The notes: generated by a model not told the origin, from the sequence alone. Shown: positions 45,525 through 56,765, counted from the first letter of the stretch. The stretch is DNA of 64,000 bases from Desmodus rotundus (GCF_022682495.2 NC_071389.1:10035199-10099198), one strand, 5' to 3'. Made by a program: numbers and translations.

Positions 45525-45616
45525 TGATAGTGACGGCAGGTGTGGCAGTGGTGACGGCAGCGTTGGGTGGTGACGAGGTGAAGACGGTGGTGGTGGTGGT
45601 GATGGTGGTGGTGATA
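45525..45616 (+). repeat. Degenerate GTG/GTGA minisatellite
   Basis: GTGACGGCAGGTGTGGCAGT repeats with changes, then a purer GGTGGTGGTGGTGATGGTGG block (45587-45613). Follows what looks like the end of an old MIR copy near 45480-45525. Confidence 0.8.
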
Positions 45617-45619
45617 ACA

Positions 45620-47425
45620 GGGTATAGTTCTGGGCCTGGAGTTCTTGATTTTTCTTTTTAAAAAGGTAAGAAAGATAAATGCATAATTGGTAATTACCAC
45701 ACCTTGTGTGACAGGACAATCACAGAGGACTGTCAGACTGAAGTGGGCAACTCTTTAAGAAAATGCTTCTTTAAAATAATCAACTATTTGCCCTGTTTTT
45801 AAGAAAGCAAAAGACAGTGCATAGAGGGGAAGTGCCTGTGCAATGGCCTGACAGCAGGAAATGGCAGGGTGTTCCCTGTTGCTGGAGCAGGAAACCTGGG
45901 CGGGGGCTGGAGAGGCAGGCGGGGCACTGAGTACCACGCCCAGGAGGCTGGCCTTGTTCTTGCTGGGATGGCAAAGCACCAAGGACAGTCAGATGGTGGG
46001 GGTGGGGATGAGAGGTATTCCGGAGACCACTGGTGGTATCAGCTCTTTTGTGTGTGGGGGGGTGGCGGGGGGGGAATGATGAGGGGGTTAGGTGGCCCAG
46101 AGACCCAAGAAGAATGGGTATTGTTGATCATCAAGGGCTGGAGGTGTCAGTGAGTTTGAGAGCTGGCAGCCGGTGTAGGACCTGGGACTGGGGAAACCAA
46201 GATGGTGGCCCAGTCACCAAGTCGGTCCTTTGGGTCCTGTTCACTTCCTTGGCCTTGATACTTGCTAGAAGCTTCAGCACTCTTTCCAGATGGACTTGTC
46301 CCTCGATCTAGGGCCCCAGCTCTACATGAACCCTGAGTTATGTTCATTCACTCATTTGGTATCGATGTATTGAACCCCAGGCATTGCTCTGTGCACTAGG
46401 GATTACAGCGGTGAACGGGCATCCCCCATCTGATTGACCCCAACCCTGACCACAGCCTGACCCCCAGTTTTGGGCATAGAGGGGACCTGCAGCCTGATCT
46501 CCTGTAGAAGTCTGTCAAACACAGCTGTTTTGTGACCTTGCCTTCACACACTCCACGGGCACCAGCTACAACTGCGATCAGCAGGGGAAGAGGCAGGAGG
46601 GGGTCTAAGGGCCCCGGCATAATTCATGCCCACTGCTGGAGCAACTGTCCTGCGCGTCTGTGTCAGCAGCCTCACGCACGAGCTTGCCTATGATCACCTC
46701 TTGGTGACCCCGTTGCCTTCTGACCGCCCCAAAGTCCAAGGGGGTAGCCCTGGGTGAGTACATATGTGTGTTGGGAGGGGAAGCCTCCCGGAGACAGCAG
46801 GTCCTGAGCCATGTTTTCCAGGCTTAACGTCTAGGTTCTGGACGGGTGGGGTCTAACCTCCCAGTACTCAGCACACGGCGTGGGACATTCCAGGGGCTTT
46901 GCTACTGTGCATTGAATGAATAAAGGGAGGAGTGAATGAGCTGAAGTGAGGCTCAGAGCAGACAGTCTGCTTCCACCAATTCTCCCTCCTTGCTTAGAGT
47001 CAGCACCTCATTCTCCTGGCTGGTTACTGAAGGCCCAGGCAGCAAACCCTGCGGAAATATAGTGTTATCTAAATGCTAAATAGCAGCAGTAACAGCCGGG
47101 ATAGGCTCCATGAACAATGTGCAGGCTTAGGGCCATTCCTGCCTCCCTCCTCTCGCTTGGCTGCTGCTGTTCTAGAAGGCCTGTCCGCCCCGTTGGTGCT
47201 CAAACTCCATCAGGCCCAGTGAGGCTCTTGAAGGGCCGAGGCTGCACCAGCACAGGGGCTGCAGTCCTGGGGTGGGGAGAGCTGAAGGCTGGCTGAGGCG
47301 GCAGGTGGGGGGCTAAGGTTGCCAGTGTCCTGTGGAGTGGGGGGAGCACGGGTCCCTGCTGCCCGTCCACATGTGACCTTGCAGAGGACTAACATCTTAG
47401 CACATCCTCAGGCTCCTCATTTGTA
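45620..47425. other. Non-coding stretch with an L2 3' end
   Basis: L2-like terminus at about 46862-46945 (ACTCAGCACACGGCGTGGGA to CATTGAATGAATAAAGG). The rest has no recognised gene or family. Confidence 0.5.
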
Positions 47426-47429
47426 CATG

Positions 47430-47650
47430 AAAAGAATTTAATGAGTGTCACTGAAAGCCCCCTACTCACCTGGTGCCTTCCTTACACTGTTTCAGGTTCT
47501 CAGAAGCAGCCTGGGGAGTCTGCCGTTTTACAGACCGAGAAACTGGAGCTCAGAGAGGGAAAGAGACCCCCTCCCATCACAGATCTTGAGTTTTATAAAT
47601 AGGATGTAGCCCGAGGCCACCAGACTGCAAACCTTCGCAGGCTGCAGGAA
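47430..47650 (-). mobile_element. MIR SINE, minus strand
   Basis: 'TGCCGTTTTACAGACCGAGA' then AACTGGAGCTCAGAGAGGGA (47520-47559) and 'AGCCCGAGGCCACCAGACTG'. Confidence 0.7.
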
Positions 47651-47654
47651 CACG

Positions 47655-49285
47655 AGGTGCCGGGCTGGATCAGAGGTTTGCAAAATGTGCGCAGTGGAGG
47701 ATAGCTTTGTTCAAACACAGAATTATGGGGAGAGTCTCTGCGGAGCACAGATGAAAGCAGTGTGGACCTGACTGAAGCTGGAGTGGGGGCGGGTGGGCGG
47801 AGTCTGCCCCACTCCTCCCCCTCCCCCCCTGCAGCAGGCAGGGCTCTGTGGGGACTCCACTGGCACCCTGTGGGCTACAACGGTGGCTACCTGGGGGTCA
47901 CTCGGAGGGGCGTGGTGACCTGAAAGTCCATGAGTCCATCCTCGCCAGGTGGAGGGGACCCAGGCCCCACAGGTTTTCCCAGGCAGGATGGGGATTACGC
48001 CATACTTGAGTGTCCCCGCTTGCTTCTCCAAACATAACCTAACCCAGGGCCTGTGGATCACAGAGTCAGGGCTCCCTCCAGCCACCTCTGCTAGAGGGAC
48101 CATGCAGATGGGAGGTAGAAATGGGATTGTGGGTAGATCTCGATTCCTCACCCTCCCCTGGGGCTTGCCAATCAGAGTCTGCGCTGGCTCACTGACAGTT
48201 GGAATGTGCTGGGTGGGGGTGGGGGGTCTGAGACCCCACCTGGAGGGGAACAGGGCTGGGGAACGGGTGTTGTAGGCAAAGCTGGGGATCTGGCCTAGGG
48301 AGGGGCTAGCAGCTCCCAGGCCTGGAGGTTTTCAGGACGTGAGTATGTGTCCCCTGGGCTGTCACTGCAATCCCTGTCACTTGGCTCTGCAGATGACAGA
48401 CAAATTCCAGTATTGAGCCCAAGGACTCAGGGAAGCCCGAGGTCTCTGAGAAGGCAGTGACCTCACTGAGGGGGAGGATCAGAGACTGGGGCTCAGCGAG
48501 CGGGTAGGTGGGGGATGAGAGAGGCAGGCACCTCAGGTCGACAGTCTCTTCAGGAGCTCAGATTGCTCTGGGAAAGGTCATTTTGGAGGGCAATTCAAAT
48601 GCCCCCTGACGTGGGGGGGCAATTGCTCCTTTTTGGGAGCAATTCTCCCTCTTCTGTTAAGTACTTGAGCCCCGAGTTTGTCTGCCTGCTGCGACCCCTC
48701 TTTCTGTGGTGTTTCCCTGCCCAGTGGTCTCTGGCTCATCAAAATATCACTGCCTTCACAGGCCCAAGATCTCCCCACACCCAGCCTGAGACCTGGGAAT
48801 CCTGGATGTTCCTGCAATATCCCTGCCTCAGTTTCCTCACCTGTACATCGAGGGTGTTGGAAGGGAGGGTCCCTGGGGCTGGGAAACCCCAGGAGGCTGT
48901 GGCTCCAGGGCTGTGCCTGTGCTCCCTGCCCCCCCCCCACCGCCTCCGCCCCACCCCTGCCTCGGGCTCAGTAGGAAGGAGGCCCGTTGCTGCCAGGATG
49001 TCTCGCTGCCTCCGCCATCAGTCACTCCGTGTGGGCTCCGAAAGGTCCATTTGGTTTTATTAACACAAACACTTCTTGGCATGAGCCTGGGAACGACAAA
49101 TTGGATGGAAGTTCACGGAAGTCAGGGGATGTGTTTATCACCTCCTGCTCCATCACCTGTCCCTGCTGCTGGCAGCCCTGGGACTGGCTGGGACTGGCCA
49201 GGACTAGCCTTGGGGGAGGGGCAGGGGTGGTGAAAGAAATCACCTCCAGAAAACCACTCCCCCCTCGCTGTGGGCTGTCCTTGCG
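47655..49285. other. GC-rich non-coding stretch
   Basis: Frames up to 182 codons (48515-49063) overlap long frames on the other strand and match nothing I know. A 'GCCTCAGTTTCCTCACCTGT' MIR core is at 48826. Confidence 0.5.
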
Positions 49286-49289
49286 GCCC

Positions 49290-49380
49290 AGCTGTCAAGG
49301 ACCTGCTCTCTCTGCATGACCTTGGGCAAGGTCCTTCTCCCGCCTTGGCCGGTGTCTCCATCTGTAAATGGGGCAAACCT
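49290..49380 (+). mobile_element. MIR SINE fragment
   Basis: 'GCATGACCTTGGGCAAGGTC' at 49314 and 'GTGTCTCCATCTGTAAATGG' at 49351, ending at the C tract. Confidence 0.75.
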
Positions 49381-49414
49381 CCCCCCGCGCCCCCCCCCCC
49401 CCCCCCCCGCCCCA
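49379..49414. repeat. Long C tract
   Basis: CCTCCCCCCGCGC followed by about 18 C, GC and four more C. The minus strand is a long G run. It lies at the A-rich end of a MIR. Confidence 0.9.
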
Positions 49415-49434
49415 AAACCCCTGCAGAAACAGCC

Positions 49435-49560
49435 TGGACTTTGAGGTCAGACCCTGCTCTGCTGGTGGCTGGTTGAGTGACGGAGACAAATGTCTCTTGT
49501 CTGCCACTGCTCTGTCTCACTTTTCTCAACTGTAAAATGGGGAAAATGGTTCATTTCTTT
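49435..49560 (+). mobile_element. MIR SINE fragment
   Basis: 'GACTTTGAGGTCAGACCCTG' at 49437 and 'CTCAACTGTAAAATGGGGAA' at 49526. Confidence 0.65.
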
Positions 49561-49584
49561 ATCCATCAACCTTGGGGACTCAAA

Positions 49585-49775
49585 GACTGATAACAATAAT
49601 AACAATAACAATAAGAACCACTGAGTACGCGCCGGCACTTTGCAGATTCTTCGCACCGTGCACAGGAAGTCCTCCAATCCTCACGGCAGCCCAGTGAGGC
49701 GGGCGCTGTCCGTGGCCCCATTTCCCAGGTGAGGATGCTGAGGCACGCTCAGGTGTCTGGCTCTCAAGAAAATGA
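49585..49775 (-). mobile_element. MIR SINE, minus strand
   Basis: AATAATAACAATAACAATAA, 'CTGAGTACGCGCCGGCACTT' and 'CCTCACGGCAGCCCAGTGAG' (49589-49699) are antisense MIR; 'CCCCATTTCCCAGGTGAGGA' follows. Confidence 0.75.
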
Positions 49776-50104
49776 GGGCACAGGTGACAAGATGTGTGAA
49801 TCCTGGATAGATAAGCTGGTGGGGCCTGTGGGCTGCAAAGTGGGGCGAGGTCAGTTCCAGCTGAAGGACCAGGAGAAGCTCAGGGAGAAGGGGACAGTTG
49901 AGTTTTAGTCTTAGGTAGGTGGTCCCCACTGGGACACAGGGAGCAGGGAGGGGGCATTCCAGGCAGAGGGCCCAGTGAGTGCAAGCAAATAGGGGGCCGA
50001 CTCAGCCCAGCACGTTTGGGAGCGGCAAATAGTTTGATTTGAAGGGACTTTGAGAGGAGACCTGGGCGTGTGTGTGATCACACTATTGTCTGAGGCCCAG
50101 AGCC

Positions 50105-50470
50105 CCACAGACTGGGGGCTTATACCTTAGACATTCGTTCCTCACAGTCCTGGAGGCTGCAAGTCCGAGACTGGGGAGCCGCCAGCAGTTCCTAGTGAGG
50201 GCTCTCTCTTGGCTTGCAGACTGGCTTCTTGCTGTGGATCATGTGAGAGAGAGAGAGAGAGAAAGAGAGCGCTGTCTCGTGGGTCTTATAAGGGTGCTAA
50301 TCCCACCATGGGAACCACGACCTCATCCAACCCTAATCACCAGCCAGGCCCCATCTCCAAAACACCAATGCGTGGGCAGGGAGAGAGCCTCAACAAATGA
50401 ATTCTGTGGGCATGCAATTCACTTCACAGCCCACCAACTTTGGAGAATTTCTGAAAAGTTTCTAAGAGAC
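50105..50470 (-). mobile_element. MaLR LTR (MLT/MST type), minus strand
   Basis: 'TTCGTTCCTCACAGTCCTGG' then AGGCTGCAAGTCCGAGA (50136-50171), 'CTCTCTTGGCTTGCAGACTG', 'CTTATAAGGGTGCTAATCCC' and CCCCATCTCCAAAACACC. A (GA)n stretch at 50246-50270 grew inside it. Confidence 0.8.
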
Positions 50471-50492
50471 AGAGCTGGAGGGGAAGTTGGGG

Positions 50493-50560
50493 CCATCCAT
50501 GTCTTCTCCCAGCTCCCAGGACCATCCATGTCTTCTCTCAGGTCCCGGGACCATGCATGA
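50493..50560 (+). repeat. 29-base tandem duplication, 2.3 copies
   Basis: Unit 1 at 50493-50521 and unit 2 at 50522-50550 both start CCATCCATGTCTTCTC and differ at a few bases. A partial third unit (CCATGCATG) starts at 50551. Confidence 0.9.
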
Positions 50561-50564
50561 TCGA

Positions 50565-51890
50565 GGAAGTGCAGGGAAGAGGAAAAGACGCTTTGAGCTC
50601 GTTGGCAGGGGCACATGGCAGGGGGCTCTGCTCGCTGGGAAGGGCTGGGCCTTTCTGAGCCTTCCAGGGCAGACAGAGGAGGTGGGCTCCCTCACCTGGA
50701 AGCAGGGGGTCCCATTGAGCTGGGAGCTATTGCTTTCTCTTGGTCCATTAATCTCTGCAGCAGTGCGTGCCACTCCCACCCGCTGGGCACCAGGAGAGGG
50801 GCTGCTCTGAGAGCCAGGTGTTAGGGGGAAGCTGAGGGTACCCGATGTGGTGGAGGGTGTGGCCTTGGATCCCAGCTGGCTCCAGGCCTTTGGCCATCTT
50901 TTGATGAAGGAATTGAAGCTTGGTTGGAGTGTTCTTAAAGTGACTGGTCAAGGTCACGCAGCAGCCTCGCTGGAGCAGGAGCTGGCATCCAGGTCTCGGA
51001 GGCCCCAGAGCCAGCCTGTTTGTTCCCCTGCTCCAAGAGTTCCTGCAAAGCCAGCTGCTTATCAGCGCAGGCCGAGGGGCCTGCTCTGTGCTCTTCTGTC
51101 TCTCTCCTTCCTCTTCCTCCCCCCACTCTTCCTCCTCAGCTTCCTCCCTGTCCCACTGGCAATTCTCTTTCCCTGCCTTGCTCATCACTGCTGCCCCCAC
51201 ACAGAATCCCTAGGCCAGAGGAAGGAGCCGCCCTGGGGCCAAGGTCCTCAGCCTTTGTCTGCAAGGACAAGGGAATGGACGGTGTAGGTCAGGGGGATAA
51301 ATTGTGCATGGGGGGTGAGTGGGCCAAGGAGAGAGGGAATCACCCCACCCATGCCGGAAGGGGGCACTCTTCCAGGAGTGAGGGAGGGGCAAGGGCTTCC
51401 CTCTGAGCCTGCCTGCCCCTTGAGCATCTCCAGCATCCCTCCCCCGCCCCATCACCTCAGCAGCGCTGCTCTGCTCCGGCAAGCGATGACCCCATGAGCT
51501 CCTCCTGGACGTGCCTCAGCCACCCTCCTCGATGCAGCCAGAGGGGTCTCTCTAACTCAGACTCTGCCTGTCCCCTGCTCCCACCTACCCTCCCCCCACC
51601 AAGCCCCATTGCTCAGAGCTCGGGACATGGTGGTGGTCCTGGGTGCCTTCGGTCTGGGGCAGGAGGCCAGGGTGATGGTGTTAATGGTTTCTGGGAAGGT
51701 GGTCTGGGTACTCAGTAACACTGAGTGCCCCCCACCCCCCGCTGGCCCTCCCTGGGAAGGGGGCTCCCAGTGCCTCCCTCTTTCCCCTCTAGATTTGCCT
51801 CCTCAACAGAGCCAGGTGTTGTGGGGGGTTGGAGGGTGGGGGGGAGAGGAGGCTGTGAACAGGTGCCAGCCCCTAAACGCTTGCTTTAGC
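50565..51890. other. GC-rich non-coding stretch
   Basis: Overlapping long frames on both strands, including a glutamate-rich one opposite the pyrimidine tract at 51085-51180. No supported gene. Confidence 0.5.
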
Positions 51891-52090
51891 GGATTCCTGA
51901 AAGTTCTGGGTGCAGCTTCCAGCCCTGCCACTCACTGGCCGAGCAACTGGGGGCAAGAGGCTGGATGTCTGTAAGCCCTTTATCTGAAGGGAGTATAATA
52001 ATTCTCTCTCTAGGATCATGTCAGGATTAATGGGGACAACGTGGGAAAAGCACTTGACCTGTGCTCCACAAATGGTATCTGGCATTCCTG
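51890..52090 (+). mobile_element. MIR SINE
   Basis: 'CCAGCCCTGCCACTCACTGG' at 51919 and 'GTCAGGATTAATGGGGACAA' at 52020, 'GTGGGAAAAGCACTTGACC' at 52040. Confidence 0.7.
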
Positions 52091-52471
52091 AGGTCCTGTT
52101 TTCTGCTCTTAAATCATTTTATGCTTTTTTTTTTTGGTCCCTGGCTGGATCATCTGGGATCATTGAAATAGCTCTTTGGGTTCAGGTTCTCCCCCAACAC
52201 CCCAGAAGCTGATACTGGAAATGCACTTAATGAAACTGAAGTGGACTTATTTTGCCCAAGAAAGAAACGTATCTTTGGTTTCCAGCTCCAGGTTGAAGCT
52301 CAACCCAGAGTCGAAGCCAACAAATGTGGTTCCCTTCTTGCCTGGGTGCATCTGCCTGCCCAGCCGCCCTGGGGGTGGTGCTAGGACCCAGAACCCCCAG
52401 ACAGCCTCAGGTTGCTCCCAGCCCCCGCCTGCTCACCCCCAACTCAGGCGTTATTGGCCTGAACCCCAGGT

Positions 52472-52489
52472 TTAGGATTAGGGTTAGGG
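52472..52489 (+). repeat. Short telomere-like TTAGGN run
   Basis: TTAGGATTAGGGTTAGGG: three telomere-type hexamers, one with a change. Confidence 0.7.
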
Positions 52490-52979
52490 ATATCTAGATT
52501 CACCTGGCACATCCAGGTGACATCCACCTGAGGCTGATTGAAGTCTGTGTAGAACTGTCACCACAGCGGTGGCTGGAGTAAGAGGTGGGACCAAGCAGAT
52601 ATGCACTGGGTGCCAGACAGGTGCCCGATACACTGAGCGAGTGAGTGGAGCGTGGGTCAGCGCATAAATGAACAACTGCAGGGATGACGGAGTCAGCGAG
52701 CGAGGGGGTGTATAGATAGAGGAACAAGTACACGCTGGGGCTGACCACCCACCTGTAGACGATGCAGGAAAAGTCGCCCTCCTCGTCCACTCTGGACAGT
52801 TCTGGTGGCCCAGGCACAGACGGGGAGAGAGAGACACTGTGTGTGGGCTGTACTTCCAAGTCCTTGGAGGGTCCTGTCTGAGAGGCCCCTCACTTGGCTC
52901 AGCTCTGCCGTCTTATCCCCCCCACAGAAGGAGGCGAGAAAGCATTGAGTGCCATCACTGAGCTCCGGGTACTCTGGGG

Positions 52980-53030
52980 CAGAGGAGGGGAGAGACAGAG
53001 AGAGAAAGGGAGAGAGAAAAAGAGAGGGAA
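52980..53030. repeat. GA-rich simple repeat
   Basis: GAGAGACAGAGAGAGAAAGG and similar. No Ves head is found beside it. Confidence 0.75.
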
Positions 53031-53334
53031 CAAGCACCATCAGTGGCACCTCTGGCTGGCCGGCTGGCCCTGGCACATGTCAGTGGGGGCAGAGGGAGAG
53101 ACCTTGGTACCTTTTTTCCTGGCAGCATCTTGCTAGAGAAATAACCCCATCCTCTGGAGTCTGACAGGAAAATCATACCCCTTGAAGGTGTTTTACCCCC
53201 TGGAAACTGGACTGGAGCAACCTTTCCAGGCCGGGTTTCTGAGAAGAGCAGCTTAGATCCGCAACCACGTGACTAAGCATCTCCTCCCTCCCTCCCTCTG
53301 CAAAAGAAAAAAGGTCACACGTGTCAACTCTCAT

Positions 53335-53470
53335 ACGGTCCTTAGGGCATAAACATGATCATGATCGTCCCCATTTTACAGAGGGACGAAGTGAGACCTG
53401 CAGAGATCAATGACTTGCCTGAAGTCGTAGAGCTGCAGGCCCTTCCCCTGCACACCCCGAGCGAGAGGCT
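53335..53470 (-). mobile_element. MIR SINE fragment, minus strand
   Basis: 'GTCCCCATTTTACAGAGGGA' at 53366 and 'AATGACTTGCCTGAAGTCGT' at 53409. Confidence 0.7.
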
Positions 53471-53694
53471 CTGAGACGATGAACTCCGTGAGGAAAATGA
53501 GCCGCAGCGTGATTTTGAGGCCCTTAATCCGAACCCTGGAGACTGGGTGTGAACCAAGGCTCTGGCCCTGGGCTCCTGGGAAAGTGGTTCCCCACTTGGA
53601 TTCTCGGCTTTCCCTAAGGAGAAGGGGTGCGGGGTGGGAGGGCGGGGGATGGGCTGCACACTCGCTGCTGCCCTTCTGCAGTGGAGTGACTCCC

Positions 53695-53880
53695 TCACTG
53701 TTGTAAAGCACCTACTACGTACTCTGCACCAGGCAAGCCAAGTGCCACACGTGCTTGGCTGCACCCACGACTCTGTAAGGCTGGCACGGCTAACTCGAAT
53801 TTACAAATGAAGAATCCGAGGTTCTGAGACACAGAGCTGCTAAGGCATGGAATCAAGATTCGAACCCAGATCCCTCTTCC
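53695..53880 (-). mobile_element. MIR SINE, minus strand
   Basis: 'AAGCACCTACTACGTACTCT' at 53706, 'CGAATTTACAAATGAAGAAT' at 53795 then CCGAGGTTCTGAG, 'ATCAAGATTCGAACCCAGAT' at 53852. Confidence 0.8.
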
Positions 53881-54499
53881 AGCCCCCAGCCCCCATGGCA
53901 TCCTAAGGGAAACCATTCCATTTTCTTGCCGTTGCTGCTGTGGATGATAATAAACATCACAACTGCCATTTATTGGGCATCTACTGCTTGTCAAGTATTA
54001 TTCTAGGAAATTTTAAGTGCAATAAAAGTGTCTGTCTCAGTGAAGACCTTTTTATTTGCAAGTGAAGAAATCCAACTCATACTGGCTTAAGTAAAATGGT
54101 TATTTATTGGCTCACATAATAGGCAGGTCCGGGGCGGATGTCTGCACAGCCAGGTCTGGGGGCTAACTGCGGTCTCCTGGTTTCCCCATTCCATTCTGCT
54201 CAGCTCCATCCCTCTCCCGGTACAACTGCATTCTCCCCTGCTGGGCTGGGGCTCACACCCTGTGGCTGGCCCTGGATTCCCATTCTCCCGGCTTCCTCAC
54301 CCCAGGGGAGCAGAGACCTTCTCTCACTCACCCAGGGTGCGTGCAGTCATTCCAGGGCAGACCTTCGACTGGCTTTCCTCTGGCCCACCCCTGGGCAGTA
54401 CTTCCAGGGTAACGGAATCTGCACAGGCCACATAGTCACCGACTCCCTCCCCCGAGGGCATGGTGGGGGCAGTCCCACTGGAAGTATTAATGCTGTGCA

Positions 54500-54630
54500 A
54501 AGAAAGGACGGTATATACCCCGTGCAGACTATACTCTCACACAACCCTGTGAGAAACGTGCAATGCCACTTTGCATTGTATAGATGAGGACACGAAGGGC
54601 CAGAAAACATGGATAACTGTCCAGGTCCCA
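54500..54630 (-). mobile_element. MIR SINE fragment, minus strand
   Basis: 'CACAACCCTGTGAGAAACGT' at 54540 and 'TTGTATAGATGAGGACACGA' at 54577. Confidence 0.6.
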
Positions 54631-54721
54631 TCGCCCGTAGGGGGCCATGGACAACTCATTTAGACTCACTCTAGTGACTATCGAGAGGACTGGGACTCAG
54701 TTAAATTGAATGGATAAAGTA

Positions 54722-55300
54722 CGACGGGTGGCCCCCCCCAAACTGGGATTATCTTCTGGAGAGTGGACCCCTTTAGTACAGGCTTTCCCTACTAGGTGAG
54801 TGTTCTAGGAACCCATCTGCATCAGTGTACCAGCTGGTATTGTTGTGAGAGGCTGTGTTTGGCTTCAGTGGATTTTTTCTGAAGACTCTTTCAAGGTGTT
54901 CGCCCATTTCACGATGGGTGATTTACGAGCACACCTGCCCACACCGCGCTGAGTGTTCAGCAGTTTTTGACCAAAAACAGCATGACACCTGTGCTCCACC
55001 CTCCCTGTTCACCTGATCTCGCCCCAAGTGACTTTTGCTTTGTTTCCCCGGATGAAAAAAAGTCCTCAAAGGGAAACAGTTTGCTGACATGGGAAGAGGT
55101 GAAACAAAAAACAGCAGAAGCACTAAAAGGCATCAAAATCAACAAGTCCAAAAGCTGTTTTTGAGCAGTGGAAAAAAAACGTCTCGATAGGTGCATTGCA
55201 TCAAATGGAGAGTACTTTGAAGGTGACTGAAGTTTGAACATGTAAGAATAAATACACAATTTTTAATAAATAAATTCCAGGTTTTGGGGGGCCCCCCTCG
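54722..55300 (+). mobile_element. Internally deleted mariner transposon
   Basis: Terminal inverted repeats can be paired: the left end CGACGGGTGGCCCCCCCCAA (54722) matches the reverse complement of the right end (CGAGGGGGGCCCCCCAAAAC from 55300 backward), continuing for about 30 bases with few changes. The left flank is TA (54720-54721); the right flank is TT, one change from TA. The element is 579 bases, against about 1.3 kb for a full mariner, so most of the transposase is gone. The remaining C-terminal part is listed separately. Bats are known to carry recent DNA transposons. Confidence 0.85.
54967..55232 (+). pseudogene. Mariner transposase C-terminal remnant
   Basis: The frame from 54967 contains LHPPCSPDLAPSDF (about 54994-55035), the mariner signature holding the third catalytic Asp of the DD34D triad, then EEVKQKTAEALKGIKI. 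The frame breaks near 55157-55164 where an extra T in a T run shifts it. The expected continuation (RLDRCIASNGEYFEGD) is readable in another frame to about 55230. The N-terminal DNA-binding part and first catalytic Asp are missing, so it cannot transpose. Confidence 0.88.
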
Positions 55301-55724
55301 TTTTATTGAGCACCTACTGTGTGCAAGGCTTCTGAGAGAAGCAGGAGACACGGGGCATCTACAGTCTACTAGGGAATCCAGAGTTAAAAACCAACGACGG
55401 ATTTGAACAATGGGTGCAGGCCACAGGAGAAAGGCTGTCGGAGGCTGGAGGTGATTAATTGCTAAATGAGTGGTACAGACAGTAATTGCTGGAGGAGTTC
55501 ATAGGAGAGAGCGAACTGTGGGTTGCAGTCAGGAAAGCTTTTCTGAAAGAGAGAGACTCTGAACTTGGCCTGGAAGGACAGGAGACTTTGAAGAGGCAGA
55601 GAGGAAAGGGCAGGGACCTCCCGCATGGATCCCAGGGCGCTCGCTGCCCAGGCACTTGGGGCTCTGCAATTCTGTGGCTTAGAAAAGCTCCCCGGGGCCC
55701 TGTTTAAAACCTCCCAAGCTCTCC

Positions 55725-55930
55725 CATAATCTCCAACCCCCAACGCTGCCACTAGTGAGCTGTGTGACCTTGGGCAAGGCGCTTTCCCTCTCTGAACTCA
55801 GAGTTTCCATCCATAAACTGGGAGACAGGATTCCTGCTCTGCATACCTCGCCAGATTGTTGTGAAGATGGAATGAAATTATGTGCATGAAAGTGCCTTGG
55901 GGAACCATAACGCGCTTTGTACATATGAGC
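55725..55930 (+). mobile_element. MIR SINE
   Basis: 'GTGAGCTGTGTGACCTTGGG' then CAAGGCGCTTTCCC (55755-55788), 'CAGATTGTTGTGAAGATGGA' at 55852. Confidence 0.85.
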
Positions 55931-56059
55931 GAGGATTACATGGATGCCTCCGATGCACTTATTCTTAGCCTCGGGGCTCCCGACAATGTGTCAAGGAAGG
56001 CTTGTTGCTCTCCCCTCCCCTCTCTTGAGCCCCAAGCTTTATTTCAAGATGGCATAGTG

Positions 56060-56250
56060 TGTAAAAGGATTTTAAGACAAAAATCACCTGCTTCCCAGAC
56101 CTGGCACAGCCACTTTCTATTTGTCTTGCCTGAGGAAGCTTATCCCTCTTAAGCCCCAGTGTGAGAGTTAACAGAAGTAACGTGGGTAAGTGCCCAGTCC
56201 AGCACCTGGCTCACAGGAGATCAAAGTGCATTTATTCCAAACAACTTCAC
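56060..56250 (+). mobile_element. MIR SINE, diverged
   Basis: 'GACCTGGCACAGCCACTTTC' at 56098, 'CCAGCACCTGGCTCACAGGA' at 56199. Confidence 0.5.
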
Positions 56251-56404
56251 ATCACATTGTTCGGAAGCATCTAGGGCCTGGACAATGGAATGCGCTGATT
56301 GGCCAGACTCAGGTCACATGGCCATGGCCCTGGAGGAAGGCGGGGCCACACTCCAGCCTCGCCCAAGAGAGCTGGTGGGAGGTGTGCTGACTTATCATTT
56401 ATCT

Positions 56405-56575
56405 CAGGGGTCAGCAGCAATGGCTTGTTTCCGTGCTACCTACAAGCTCAGAATAATTTTTACATTTTGAAGGGTTTAATTAAAAAAAAATAAAAGACTA
56501 CTCCAGAGATTTATGTGGCCTACAAAGCCTAAAATATTACCATCTGGCTTTTCACAGGAAGTTTGCTGACCCCTG
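56405..56575 (+). mobile_element. hAT-type MER element with intact termini
   Basis: Starts CAGGGGTCAGCA and ends TGCTGACCCCTG, a perfect 12-base inverted repeat, with 'CTACAAAGCCTAAAATATTA' (56520) typical of this hAT family. 171 bases, non-autonomous. Flanking 8-base duplications are not clear. Same family as 5395-5580. Confidence 0.85.
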
Positions 56576-56765
56576 ATCCATTTCCTTGTAAGCACAAATG
56601 AACCAGCTTATTCTTCTGAAATCCAACATTTAATGAGTCTAATGAGAGGGCTCTTCGTAGAGCAATGTAAGATTGTTTCTGACTCAGGAGAGGTTTTGGG
56701 AGGTGTATGAGTCAGCTCCGAACCATGAAGACAGAAACTGCTCTGAGTATTTAAAATGGGGTGGG

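Noticed and set aside
48515..49063. 182-codon plus-strand frame
   Set aside because: GC-rich, overlapped by long minus-strand frames, contains a MIR core, no recognisable domain.
52980..53030. Ves SINE tail
   Set aside because: GA-rich tract only; no Ves body or head on either side.
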